Shown: positions 36,070-44,009 of the stretch, piece by piece
Layout: every line of letters begins with the position of its first letter
Position numbering within the stretch: position 1 is the first letter of the stretch
Origin: Acinetobacter sp. B51(2017)
Lineage (GTDB): Bacteria; Pseudomonadota; Gammaproteobacteria; Pseudomonadales; Moraxellaceae
Assembly: GCF_003711395.1 (NCBI RefSeq)
Contig: NZ_PJRJ01000001.1
Span: forward strand, 1 to 64,000
Direction: 5' to 3'
Length of the DNA: 64,000 nucleotides
The notes under the pieces: model-generated
Databases searched by the model: none
Told to the model about the DNA's origin: nothing
Seen by the model: only the letters and a program-made list of their open reading frames with translations
Translations under genes and position numbers: made by a program

Positions 36070-39059
36070 GTTGTTTTACTCAGTTTGCCTAATGTGCCCA
36101 AAAGCTCGGTTAATACATCGCGATCACCTGCATTGGCTTGCACATCCACAGAACGACCATTGGCTTCAATACGAATGGTGGTTTTAGGCTCGGTATTTCC
36201 TATTGCACCTGTTGATACAGTTTGATTACCAGCATACTGCGCATAACGTGCAATCTGTTGATCTACATAATCGACGTTAGACATGCCGCCACCGCCCCCA
36301 CTAAACGCCCAACTATTAGAGCCACTGACGTTTTTATAACGTGAACCGTTGGCAGAGATAGAGCTTTGATAAATCTCTTTGGCAAGCTGCTTGGCACGCT
36401 TTTCGTCATAGTTTTGAGCTTTAAGTTGCTCAACAATTGCTGACTCATCGTAAGCCATTTTTGAACGTGAACCCGTTGGTGTAGCATGCATAGCGCCTGA
36501 CATCGCATTCAACATATCACTCCATGCTTGTGTAGATGATTTAGCTTCTTCACGCATCACTTTGCCAGCATCACGCGCATGACCCTGTAAACCACCAAAC
36601 GAACGACCAACACGATTTACCGCCTTTTCAACCTCATTCATGGATGTGACTGAGGTTTTGCCTGTTTCATCTACTTGAACCTTAAGACCAAGTGAGGCGG
36701 CTCTAGAGTTTGCAGCAGCTATACTTTGTGCATCACCAGATGCATAAGCGAGTTGAATCGTTTTTTCGTACGCTTGTTGCAATTGTTCTTGGGTGGCTTG
36801 ACCACTGGCACGTACAGTTTCAAAGTCTACTAAGGCAATTTGTGCAGCAAGTCGAAGCTGTTCTTTAGTTTTAATGCCAAGGCGTTCAAACGCTTGTTCA
36901 ACAGGATCAAGGTCAGCGGGCAATTGTTGAATAATGCTTCTAACCGACTGCATGCCTGCTTCAACCATTTCAGCTGAAAGCTTGCCTGTTTGTCCAAATT
37001 CTTGCAGCTTATCAATCGCAACATTGAGCTTTTCTTCAGTGTCAGCAGTTTCTAACCACTTCGACCAAGCTTCATATACAACCTCACCAACACGCTGCCC
37101 CTTGATGCCCAGAGCATTTAGGCCATTTACAAAGGTATCAAGTTGCTTTGTGCTTTGGGCAAACTTTTCAGTGATACCATTGGTGAGTTCATATAAATCC
37201 AACTCAAGCGCCGTGGCAGCTTTACGTGCTTGTGTGGCCTGGTTGTTCACATCAGCAAGTGCATCCGCAGCACTTTCCCAAACCTCTACAGCAACTTTGC
37301 CTGCACTGTCTAGTGTGACGATATACCCTTTGGTCAGCAGATCCGCTTGCACCACACCATCCATCACACCTTTATTGGCAGCAATGGCAGCCTCGGCATA
37401 CGCTTGCACGGCGGCAAGTTTGTCTTGTTCAAGTTTTTTAACCGCTGCAGCTTCAGTGGCTTTTTCTTGAATTAATGCTTCGTAATTAGCTTTTGCGCTT
37501 TCCAGACTTTCAGCTTGTTTTTGTTCTTGGGTTTTAGCTATATTTTGGTACGCAGCAACACCACGCGATTCAAACTCAAGCGCGCCTTTCTGGGCTCTAT
37601 TGTAGTATTCCTCGGCCTTGGCTTGCATTTGTGCCATGTTTGCCAAAGCTGCGTCTTTTACATCACCCCATGTAAAGGTAGATGCAAGATTCACAAAGGC
37701 TGATGATGCAGAATAAAATGCTCCAACAAGTAGATTTACACCAATTTCAATTGCTGAAAATCCATCACTTAAAAAACCAAGTGCAATATTGAGTGTTTCA
37801 ATAAATTTAGTGAAGCCATTGCTTTTCGCGCTTGCTTCATCCACACCATTGCCAAAAAACAGAACACTACTCAATGCTGTATTCAGCACATCCACAGTTG
37901 CGCTAAATGTTGCACCTACAATTGAGCCTAAGTTCTTAAGCGCACCATAGGCAGTAGATAAAGCGGTTTTAAGTGCTTCAATCGTTGCAACATCAACCTT
38001 TTTAAGCTGATCCCCAACCCAGACAAAGCCCTCGCCAATATCTTTGAGCAGTGTTTCCACCACATGCATATTGTCAGCAAGTGTGACGAGCCACTGTGCC
38101 ACCGTTGCTGATGCACCATTAGCTTGGTCCATCTCACCAATGAGTATTTGCCACTGTGTTACGATCCGTTGTAGAGCATTGTCGATGGTGGTCGGGAATT
38201 TATTATAAAGTTCTTGGACTGATTCAGCTTGGCTACTTAAAGCTTTAACGACACGCTCAGACGATAACTCACCATTTTCAGCCATCTTACGCAGTTCGCC
38301 AGTGGTGACACCTAAACCACGCGCTAAAGCATCAGCAAGACCAATACCGCCCTCCATGATTGAGTTAAATTCTTCACCACGCAGTACACCGCCTTGCATG
38401 GCTTGGATGAACTGCGTAACAGCTGCATCGGCAGCTTCAGCAGAACCACCACCCACTTGAATGGCCTGTGTGATGGTTTGAGTGAGTTTTAAGGCTTGCT
38501 CTTGTGAGTAACCAACTTCTTTACCCACGGCGTTCATACGTGTAAATAGTGCTGCTGTGGCATCTAAGGTGCTATTTGTTGCCAGTGCTACACGATGCAC
38601 ACCTGCCATGGCAGATTCAAAGTCACCACCTTTTTGTGTGGCAATTACAATCTGAGCGCTTAAATTAGTATATGAGTCGGCAGCTTTAACAAGCTCACCC
38701 ACACCCAAACCCACACCGATTGAAGCCAATACACCTGCAAGCGCCGTGTAGCCTGTTTTTAAGCCATTAATACCGCCAAGCGCCTGATCTGCTGCACTAC
38801 GTGTTTCTTTTAGCTCATTATTGGTTTCGCTAACGCTTTGCTCAAGCACACTAACATGATTGGCCGTAACCTTGGCTTGGTTGCCAAATTCAGATGATGA
38901 TTTTGCTGCTTTATTAGATTCAGTGGAAAAAGAAACCGTGCCAGCTTTAATTGAGCTTAAAGCTTGCTTTGCTGCACTTTCAGACTGTTTAATATTGGCG
39001 ATAAAGGTCTTGCTGTCAGCTTCTAGCACCAATTTGAACTTTAAATCTTTGCCCGCCAT
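36066..39059 (-). CDS. phage tail tape measure protein
   Basis: This 997-residue protein sets tail length and is carried inside the tail tube. It has long helical stretches, a central hydrophobic region with membrane-like segments (GYTALAGVLASIGVGLGVGE; LGFLSDGFSAIEIGVNLLVG) and the tape measure domain (GEEFNSIMEGGIGLADALA, then LYNKFPTTIDNALQRIVTQW). The C-terminus is glycine-rich (FSGGGGGMSNVDYVDQQIA). It lies downstream of accessory genes and upstream of the tail-tip genes. At the usual 0.15 nm per residue the tail would be about 150 nm. Confidence 0.9.
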   Translation of the reverse strand: MAGKDLKFKLVLEADSKTFIANIKQSESAAKQALSSIKAGTVSFSTESNKAAKSSSEFGNQAKVTANHVSVLEQSVSETNNELKETRSAADQALGGINGLKTGYTALAGVLASIGVGLGVGELVKAADSYTNLSAQIVIATQKGGDFESAMAGVHRVALATNSTLDATAALFTRMNAVGKEVGYSQEQALKLTQTITQAIQVGGGSAEAADAAVTQFIQAMQGGVLRGEEFNSIMEGGIGLADALARGLGVTTGELRKMAENGELSSERVVKALSSQAESVQELYNKFPTTIDNALQRIVTQWQILIGEMDQANGASATVAQWLVTLADNMHVVETLLKDIGEGFVWVGDQLKKVDVATIEALKTALSTAYGALKNLGSIVGATFSATVDVLNTALSSVLFFGNGVDEASAKSNGFTKFIETLNIALGFLSDGFSAIEIGVNLLVGAFYSASSAFVNLASTFTWGDVKDAALANMAQMQAKAEEYYNRAQKGALEFESRGVAAYQNIAKTQEQKQAESLESAKANYEALIQEKATEAAAVKKLEQDKLAAVQAYAEAAIAANKGVMDGVVQADLLTKGYIVTLDSAGKVAVEVWESAADALADVNNQATQARKAATALELDLYELTNGITEKFAQSTKQLDTFVNGLNALGIKGQRVGEVVYEAWSKWLETADTEEKLNVAIDKLQEFGQTGKLSAEMVEAGMQSVRSIIQQLPADLDPVEQAFERLGIKTKEQLRLAAQIALVDFETVRASGQATQEQLQQAYEKTIQLAYASGDAQSIAAANSRAASLGLKVQVDETGKTSVTSMNEVEKAVNRVGRSFGGLQGHARDAGKVMREEAKSSTQAWSDMLNAMSGAMHATPTGSRSKMAYDESAIVEQLKAQNYDEKRAKQLAKEIYQSSISANGSRYKNVSGSNSWAFSGGGGGMSNVDYVDQQIARYAQYAGNQTVSTGAIGNTEPKTTIRIEANGRSVDVQANAGDRDVLTELLGTLGKLSKTT

Positions 39060-39071
39060 ATTCTTTTTCCT

Positions 39072-39100
39072 AATAAAAAACCCACCAAATTGGTGGGTTG
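39072..39100 (-). terminator. intrinsic terminator
   Basis: The stem AACCCACCA/TGGTGGGTT plus T6 on the minus strand lies after the DUF4124-like gene and before the tape measure gene. Confidence 0.75.
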
Positions 39101-39118
39101 CATTGAATGTCTTAAGAA

Positions 39119-39505
39119 TTATTCACTAATGCTTGTTAGTTTGCCGTTTGTAAAGTGCAGATAGCGTGTACTGCGACTATCTCGGTATACCCACTGCTCA
39201 AACACATTATTTGTGGTAGTGGTTTTGTTGGTTTTAGTTGGATAACCCCATGTTGATTGCTCAACCTCGCGCATCGTCATACCAATCTTTGGTTTTAAGC
39301 GCTTTGCCTCTTGTGTCTCGTAGTTGGCTTTGGCTTGTTCACTGCGTACTTGTTGTGCTTTTGATTGCTCAACCTGTTGCCTTAATTCTTTGCTACCTGG
39401 GCATGGCTTGGATTGAAAAGTTTTTGAACCATTGATATTACATTCATAGATGGCTGCCTGTGCCGACCCACCCACCAACAACATAGCTAAAATTAGGGAT
39501 TTCAT
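39119..39505 (-). CDS. secreted DUF4124-like protein (accessory gene)
   Basis: This 128-residue exported protein has a signal peptide (MKSLILAMLLVGGSAQAA) followed by IYECNINGSKTFQSKPCPG, the pattern of DUF4124 domains. A charged coiled linker follows. The C-terminal IGMTMREVEQSTWGYPTK resembles the SmpA/OmlA-like fold. It is not a structural phage gene; a lysogen-expressed envelope function is inferred. It has its own terminator and a separate start region. Confidence 0.65.
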   Translation of the reverse strand: MKSLILAMLLVGGSAQAAIYECNINGSKTFQSKPCPGSKELRQQVEQSKAQQVRSEQAKANYETQEAKRLKPKIGMTMREVEQSTWGYPTKTNKTTTTNNVFEQWVYRDSRSTRYLHFTNGKLTSISE

Positions 39506-39574
39506 TATTCATAACCCTCTATTAATTTTCAATCATATTAACAAATGGAAATTCAATAAGAAATTTATTCATTT

Positions 39575-39601
39575 AATAAAAAAGCCACCAATTGGTGGCA
39601 C
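39575..39601 (-). terminator. intrinsic terminator of the first Rha-like gene
   Basis: The palindrome GCCACCAATTGGTGGC followed by T6 on the minus strand ends 22 bases after the stop codon of the gene at 39623. Confidence 0.75.
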
Positions 39602-39622
39602 TAGATTTAATTTAAATAAACC

Positions 39623-40171
39623 TTATGACAATGATTCATCAAAAAGACATGGCTGAATCTGACGATCTACGTCAGCAATCGCTGTCTGCAAAGTATCTCG
39701 CTGCTTTTTCCAAACCGCTAAACCTTTACCACATACACTCGCCATCTGTTTTTCACAGTCAAACTTAGCACTCAGTGCTTCACGCTTTTGAATCAAACTA
39801 AAATAATCAGTTTGCAGTAAGGTGCGTGCCTCAAAGAATGCTTTCACCAAGGCTTTCTTAAACTCTCGTACCTTTGGGCTATTTCGCATATAAGTAAGAA
39901 GTAATGTAGCTTGCTGCTCATTAAGTGCTGCATATTCAGTATGTCGACCACGTGAAGATTGGCGATGTTGTGAATTCGCCATTTCAAATGCGGAATTTGC
40001 CATTTCAAATGTGACCAAGCCAAACTCAGCAAAGTCCGATTTGTAACTTCTAACTAATTGGATCACCGACTTATGTTGCACCCCCAAACCTAAAGCAATT
40101 GGCAGTGTTGTTGTTTTTGGTACACCTTGCTCAACATTGACGATTTTTAAAATTTCAGCTTTTGCATTCAT
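39623..40171 (-). CDS. Rha family phage regulatory protein (copy 1)
   Basis: This 182-residue protein has the N-terminal Rha (pRha) domain: HKSVIQLVRSYKSDFAEFG, then RGRHTEYAALNEQQATLLL and TYMRNSPKVREFKKALVKAF. The C-terminal helical segment ends RDTLQTAIADVDRQIQPCLF. A very similar protein is encoded 3 kb away at 43235. Rha proteins influence phage growth and are found in lambdoid phages. The start is decided by GGAGTTAATC just before the ATG. The tract SAFEMANSQ contains a tandem duplication of FEMANS. Confidence 0.8.
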   Translation of the reverse strand: MNAKAEILKIVNVEQGVPKTTTLPIALGLGVQHKSVIQLVRSYKSDFAEFGLVTFEMANSAFEMANSQHRQSSRGRHTEYAALNEQQATLLLTYMRNSPKVREFKKALVKAFFEARTLLQTDYFSLIQKREALSAKFDCEKQMASVCGKGLAVWKKQRDTLQTAIADVDRQIQPCLFDESLS

Positions 40172-40233
40172 GATTAACTCCTTGAGTTGTGATAAATCTG
40201 CTTATCGAATGCAGTTGGAATAATAAGCAGGCA

Positions 40234-40261
40234 ATAAAAAAGCACCCAAATGGGTGCTTTG
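40234..40261 (-). terminator. intrinsic terminator
   Basis: The stem AGCACCCA/TGGGTGCT with T6 on the minus strand lies after the 163-residue membrane protein gene. Confidence 0.75.
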
Positions 40262-40291
40262 CTTGTATCAAATAAGTTTAATTACACATAA

Positions 40292-40783
40292 TTAACCACA
40301 TTTAGATGACCATAGGCCATCCATGATTTGTGGTGTGAAAATCGCATCCTTAGCATCGGACTCAATAATCACTGTTTTATCCTCAGGGAAGTAAACGTAA
40401 CGAGAGAAACCAGTGTATCCCCCCATTCTATTTTTTGCGTTTACCTCACCACAATTACCTTGTTGATTTCTAAATTTTGCTGAATCAGGATCAATCAACC
40501 CCTCTTTAACTTTTTGTGCAGCAACTTCAATTTGCGCTTTTTGTTTGGCTTGTGTGGCCTCTTGTTTGGCTTGATTTTCCTTTATTCGAGCAAGTTCATT
40601 TTGAGCTTTTTGCTCAGCAGCATCTTTTTTGGCTTGAATAGCTTCCGCTTTCTCTTGCTCCAACTTTTGCTGATGCGCAATCTCCTGCTGCTTTAAATAC
40701 TCAGCATCTTGCTTATTGCTTTGGTTCATCCAATAAAAAGCACCACCAATGAGTAGTACAGCAATAATAATTAAATACTTCAC
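40292..40783 (-). CDS. membrane-anchored coiled-coil protein (accessory gene)
   Basis: This 163-residue protein has one N-terminal membrane anchor (YLIIIAVLLIGGAFYWM). A charged Gln/Lys/Glu coiled coil follows (about residues 20-95), then a small C-terminal domain (DPDSAKFRNQQGNCGEVNAK to LWSSKCG) with two cysteines. I use the GTG at 40783, preceded by GGGAG; the frame is open to a TTG at 40798 that overlaps the upstream gene. It forms an operon with the gene at 40786. The role is unknown. Confidence 0.6.
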   Translation of the reverse strand: MKYLIIIAVLLIGGAFYWMNQSNKQDAEYLKQQEIAHQQKLEQEKAEAIQAKKDAAEQKAQNELARIKENQAKQEATQAKQKAQIEVAAQKVKEGLIDPDSAKFRNQQGNCGEVNAKNRMGGYTGFSRYVYFPEDKTVIIESDAKDAIFTPQIMDGLWSSKCG

Positions 40784-40785
40784 CC

Positions 40786-41073
40786 TCAACGCTCCCAAGA
40801 AATTCTAAAAATATGACCATTGGCCACACTAATCGTATATTTCAGATTGTTGATTGAATAACTGTAGTCCGTAGCAAAGAATAAATAACCTTTATTATTT
40901 CGAGCCTTATATTCATAACTTGAGCTTGGGCGCCCAAGTTTAGAAATCATCGAACTTTGCGAATCACCAATTGAAATCACATCCGTAGACGTTCGAACCG
41001 ATGTGGTTTCGGTTGCTGCTATAACTGGTGTGCTTATAAGTAAAGCCAAAGCTAGTAAAATTGAGTATTTCAT
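40786..41073 (-). CDS. small secreted protein (accessory gene)
   Basis: This 95-residue protein has a signal peptide (MKYSILLALALLISTPVIAA). The mature domain includes ISIGDSQSSMISKLGRPSSS, then ATDYSYSINNLKYTISV, resembling the small SmpA/BamE-like beta fold. It has a good ribosome site (GGGGGTCATC) and is followed within 3 bases by the coiled-coil membrane protein gene, so the two probably act together at the envelope. No phage structural role is apparent. Confidence 0.6.
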   Translation of the reverse strand: MKYSILLALALLISTPVIAATETTSVRTSTDVISIGDSQSSMISKLGRPSSSYEYKARNNKGYLFFATDYSYSINNLKYTISVANGHIFRISWER

Positions 41074-41147
41074 GATGACCCCCTGTTAATTTTTAACCAT
41101 ATTAACAGTGAGATAGAAAATAAAAAACCTGACTTCTGATGATTGGT

Positions 41148-41216
41148 TTACATTTTCCAGATATAGGTACAAATAATGATGGTTAGTAAAATTGCTATAA
41201 ATCGCCATGCTTGCAT
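41148..41216 (-). CDS. 22-residue hydrophobic membrane peptide
   Basis: A tiny frame encodes MQAWRFIAILLTIIICTYIW plus KM, a single membrane helix. GGAG lies 9 bases upstream of the ATG at 41216. An alternative ATG at 41231 would add five residues. It is the third of three consecutive tiny membrane proteins on the minus strand. The length makes the call tentative, but the ribosome site and context favour translation. Confidence 0.4.
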   Translation of the reverse strand: MQAWRFIAILLTIIICTYIWKM

Positions 41217-41301
41217 TTTTTGTAACTCCATTAAATATTTATCTCATAGCCAAATATCTACTGTCATTTTCAACAACCTGTTTAAGTTTTGATTGCAATA
41301 A

Positions 41302-41388
41302 TTACTCTGGTAATTTCCAAAACAGAATTGGCACGGCGAACAATATTAGGAATGCAAAGGTCGTCTGCCATAAACCATATTTTTCCAT
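41302..41388 (-). CDS. 28-residue hydrophobic membrane peptide
   Basis: This frame encodes a single-helix peptide (MEKYGLWQTTFAFLILFAVP, then ILFWKLPE). The ATG overlaps the stop of the preceding 42-residue gene in a TGATG junction, which implies coupled translation, and TAGGG precedes it. Small phage membrane peptides of this kind can be exclusion factors, lysis modulators or toxins; no family is recognised. Confidence 0.5.
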   Translation of the reverse strand: MEKYGLWQTTFAFLILFAVPILFWKLPE

Positions 41389-41516
41389 CACTGCATCCCT
41401 AGTTTAAATTTCACCACTTGAATAAAAAGAGTTACCAGCATAATAAATACTGAAATAAACGCTAAGTGCCAAAAAATCTTTACAAAATTGTCAGGTTTTA
41501 GGTTTCTTGCTTCCAT
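41388..41516 (-). CDS. 42-residue single-helix membrane protein
   Basis: This frame encodes MEARNLKPDNFVKIFWHLAF followed by a hydrophobic helix and a basic tail. The frame is open to 41612, but a strong AGGAG sits six bases before the ATG at 41516, so I use that start. It follows two stacked terminators and begins a cluster of three tiny membrane proteins. The function is unknown. Confidence 0.55.
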   Translation of the reverse strand: MEARNLKPDNFVKIFWHLAFISVFIMLVTLFIQVVKFKLGMQ

Positions 41517-41600
41517 AATTGCTCCTAGAAACTTGAATGAAAATTTGCTATCTTTATCGGACATGAATATTTTTCTGATCCTTTTGTTAGGTTTGGAAAC

Positions 41601-41634
41601 AAAAAACCCCAAGATTGCCGTCTTGGGGTTTTTC
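41601..41634. terminator. strong terminator upstream of the tiny membrane genes
   Basis: A 13-bp stem AAAAACCCCAAGA/TCTTGGGGTTTTT with a six-base loop; it works on either strand. Confidence 0.85.
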
Positions 41635-41642
41635 TTTAGGTG

Positions 41643-41668
41643 TTAAAAAAGCACCCTAGGGTGCTCTT
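41643..41668 (-). terminator. intrinsic terminator
   Basis: The palindrome GCACCCTAGGGTGC followed by T6 on the minus strand lies immediately after the gene at 41668 and just before another terminator, making a tandem pair. Confidence 0.75.
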
Positions 41669-42249
41669 TAATTATGTGCTCTTAAATCATTTACAAAGGT
41701 TTTTATAGCTTTAGCATCACCATGGTGTGCCAATCTCGACACATTTAAACAGCTTACCAACTCACTACGGTAGGCTTTATTTGCTGCTTTTAGGTACGCT
41801 AAAAATGCACCGTACGACAGCTTTAAAATCTCTGAATGTGTATGGCCACGACGAATCAAAGCTTGAAATGAATCAAACCAAGTGGTGTCTTGTGGATCTG
41901 CATTCTTTTTCTTGGATGTCTTTTCTTTAAAGTAGGCCTGATTAACAGTTAAAAGATGGCGCATTAAGCGAATAAACTCAGGCTGATCTTTGGCAAGCTT
42001 AATGAGTTCATCTTGATTTAAATGCGTCACCAAGGCACACATCGCAATTACATAAGGCCCATGCTCTAAAAATAACTGCTCTAAAACCGCATCTGAATAA
42101 TCTTTATCTTTTAAGAATTCTTTAATCGGTTGTGCCACAATCAGCCAATCTTCTAATTTTTCGACTGTAATTTGTCGAATTTCTAAGGCTTTTATGCCAA
42201 ATAAATCAACATAGATTGAACAACTAAGGGCAAGGAAAAAATCATTCAT
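41668..42249 (-). CDS. phage protein, candidate tail assembly chaperone
   Basis: This 193-residue helical protein has LEDWLIVAQPIKEFLKDKDY near the start and DSFQALIRRGHTHSEILKLS, then YGAFLAYLKAANKAYRSEL, near the end. It lies between the tail tube and tape measure genes, where siphoviruses encode tail assembly chaperones, although accessory genes now separate it from both. I see no convincing slippery frameshift site. The C-terminal segment resembles chaperone proteins that recruit tail subunits, but the call rests largely on position. Confidence 0.5.
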   Translation of the reverse strand: MNDFFLALSCSIYVDLFGIKALEIRQITVEKLEDWLIVAQPIKEFLKDKDYSDAVLEQLFLEHGPYVIAMCALVTHLNQDELIKLAKDQPEFIRLMRHLLTVNQAYFKEKTSKKKNADPQDTTWFDSFQALIRRGHTHSEILKLSYGAFLAYLKAANKAYRSELVSCLNVSRLAHHGDAKAIKTFVNDLRAHN

Positions 42250-42278
42250 GGTGGGGTCTCGATGTAAATTTTAGGCAT

Positions 42279-42308
42279 TAAAAAAGCACCCGGAGGTGCT
42301 TTTTTTAT
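42279..42308 (-). terminator. intrinsic terminator
   Basis: The stem AAAAAGCACC/GGTGCTTTTT with a CGGA-type loop lies after the stop of the gene at 42330. Confidence 0.75.
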
Positions 42309-42329
42309 TAAATCCTGCTAATAGCGCTT

Positions 42330-43154
42330 TTATAATGAGGAAACTTTTTTTCTCATCTCCCCTAATGCATCTTCATAGTTTTTATTAATTCTTTGTCTTA
42401 ATTTAATTTGATCGCTTAGATCATGACGATCTGCATCGAATAGATCTAAACCAAAATCCGATCTAAAACCTTTGTAAATTATTCCAATCAATTCTGAAAT
42501 ACTGTCAAAATAGTCCAAGAGATTAACTGCTAATTTTTCTTGATCGAGAAATAATTGTTTTAACTTTTCTGCTGCATCTCTGCTAAGTATTTCTCTTGAT
42601 TCTGTATTTTTCAAATATTCTAATTTAGCTTCCGCTTCAGCTTTATCATTATAGTATTTAGCCCCTCCCTTTTCAAACCACTCTACTTTTTGATCAATAG
42701 CTTTGATTCTTTGAACAAGTTCATTTAACTCCCTTTCCTTATTAAGGATTGGAGTTTTTTCAGTTAAAATAAAATTAATTAAATACCTAAAATGAGCACT
42801 TAAATCAGCGACTTTAATTGATATATCCATATCACTTATTAGCTCTAATTTTTTTAACTTTTTTGTTTGTTCACGGTGAAACTCATTAAACTCATCAAGC
42901 GAGGGTGCTGTTGCAATAGCTCCCAACATTGCTTCAAATTCAACTATAGAATCAACAGCATCTAAATAGATTTCTTTTCTAAGATTGAATTTTCTCTCAC
43001 GATCCTTATCAAGTAAATCAAAATTGATTTTTTTGTCACTATTCTTTGAATTGTAATAGTTCGTGATAACTACACCACTCAAAGCTCCCAATATACCCAG
43101 CAAGCTAGTGATTAACGTTGAATTTGATTGAATAAATGCAGATATACCACTCAT
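42330..43154 (-). CDS. membrane-anchored helical protein (accessory gene)
   Basis: This 274-residue protein has one N-terminal membrane helix (residues about 13-34, TLITSLLGILGALSGVVITN) and a long charged helical tail. The tail includes KKINFDLLDKDRERKFNLRK and an ELNELVQRIKAIDQKVEWFE coiled coil. It is flanked by terminators on both sides, so it is an independent unit inside the tail module. A membrane-proximal exclusion or defence role is a reasonable guess, not shown by sequence. Confidence 0.55.
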   Translation of the reverse strand: MSGISAFIQSNSTLITSLLGILGALSGVVITNYYNSKNSDKKINFDLLDKDRERKFNLRKEIYLDAVDSIVEFEAMLGAIATAPSLDEFNEFHREQTKKLKKLELISDMDISIKVADLSAHFRYLINFILTEKTPILNKERELNELVQRIKAIDQKVEWFEKGGAKYYNDKAEAEAKLEYLKNTESREILSRDAAEKLKQLFLDQEKLAVNLLDYFDSISELIGIIYKGFRSDFGLDLFDADRHDLSDQIKLRQRINKNYEDALGEMRKKVSSL

Positions 43155-43204
43155 TCTTAACCTTGGTGTTTTTAATGACCTTTAATATATATCGTCAATA
43201 GCAT

Positions 43205-43227
43205 CAAAAAGCCACCCGAAAGTGGCA
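43205..43227 (-). terminator. intrinsic terminator of the second Rha-like gene
   Basis: GCCACCCGAAAGTGGC forms a short stem followed by T5 on the minus strand, 8 bases past the stop of the gene at 43235. Confidence 0.65.
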
Positions 43228-43234
43228 CTGTTAT

Positions 43235-43780
43235 TCAATCAAATAAGCAAGGCTGAATCTGCCGATCCACATTGGCTATTGCTGTTTGCAAAGTGTCTCG
43301 CTGTTTCTTCCAATCAGACAGTCCTTTACCGCATGCGCTAGCAATATCTTTCTCGCATTCTAATTTTGCGTTAAGTGCTTCACGCTGCTGGATCAGGGAA
43401 AAATAATCTGTTTGTAGTAACGTTCGAGCTTCAAAGAAGGCTTTAACCAGGGCTTTTTTGAAGTTAATAACCTTAGGACTGTTGCGCATTAACGTCATTA
43501 AAAAATATGATTGCTGCTCACTTAATACCGCATATCGAGTGTGACGACCCTGGTTTGAATTTCGGATTTCAAATCCAGAATTCACCAAGCCACCATAATC
43601 ATAAGAACTTTCAAATTTTACTCGCCCAAATTCTTGAATGTCTTGCAGGTATGTTCGGACAATCTTGATCACACTGGCATGCTGAATACCTAGACCTAGT
43701 GCTATTTGCAAAGTGGTAGTGGTTGGCTCACCTTTTTGAACCTCAACCAATTTAATTACTGGATTAAATTTAGCATTCAT
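43235..43780 (-). CDS. Rha family phage regulatory protein (copy 2)
   Basis: This 181-residue Rha-domain protein closely resembles the one at 39623. It shares GLGIQHASVIKIVRTY, QGRHTRYAVLSEQQSYFLMT, RNSPKVINFKKALVKAFFEA and the tail DTLQTAIANVDRQIQPCLFD. The two differ mainly in the central stretch (residues about 50-75). I start at the ATG at 43780, preceded by AAAGGAGTTATTT, not at the upstream in-frame codon at 43834. It is individually terminated and lies just after the tail tube gene. Confidence 0.8.
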   Translation of the reverse strand: MNAKFNPVIKLVEVQKGEPTTTTLQIALGLGIQHASVIKIVRTYLQDIQEFGRVKFESSYDYGGLVNSGFEIRNSNQGRHTRYAVLSEQQSYFLMTLMRNSPKVINFKKALVKAFFEARTLLQTDYFSLIQQREALNAKLECEKDIASACGKGLSDWKKQRDTLQTAIANVDRQIQPCLFD

Positions 43781-43844
43781 AAATAACTCCTTTTGAGTGG
43801 TTTGAGCCTGGATGCAGAATGCAAATACAAACAAACAGGCATTA

Positions 43845-43871
43845 AAAAAGCCGACTTGTTAGGCCGGCTTC
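43845..43871 (-). terminator. short hairpin/terminator upstream of the second Rha gene
   Basis: AGCCG/CGGCT arms with an 11-base loop are followed by T6 on the minus strand; a further complex hairpin, AGGCACAAA/TTTGTGCCT, occupies 43961-44004 just after the tail tube gene. Confidence 0.55.
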
Positions 43872-44009
43872 GCTTTAAAAATATAGATTTCTGTCAATAG
43901 ATTGGTAAATGACTTTGAGTTGTAAAAACTAGTTAATACAATTCGAAACCATCTAAAAACAGGCACAAAAAAAGACGCAATGCGCCGTGATTCTTTGTGC
44001 CTATATTGT

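Noticed and set aside
36934-37470. Open frame of 178 codons on the plus strand within the tape measure gene
   Set aside because: It is antisense to a well-supported gene; its Ser/Ala-rich composition is a mirror of the helical repeats and there is no ribosome site.
41207-41407. Plus-strand frame of 66 codons opposite the tiny membrane genes
   Set aside because: All neighbouring genes are on the minus strand, the three minus frames have better ribosome sites, and this one has none.
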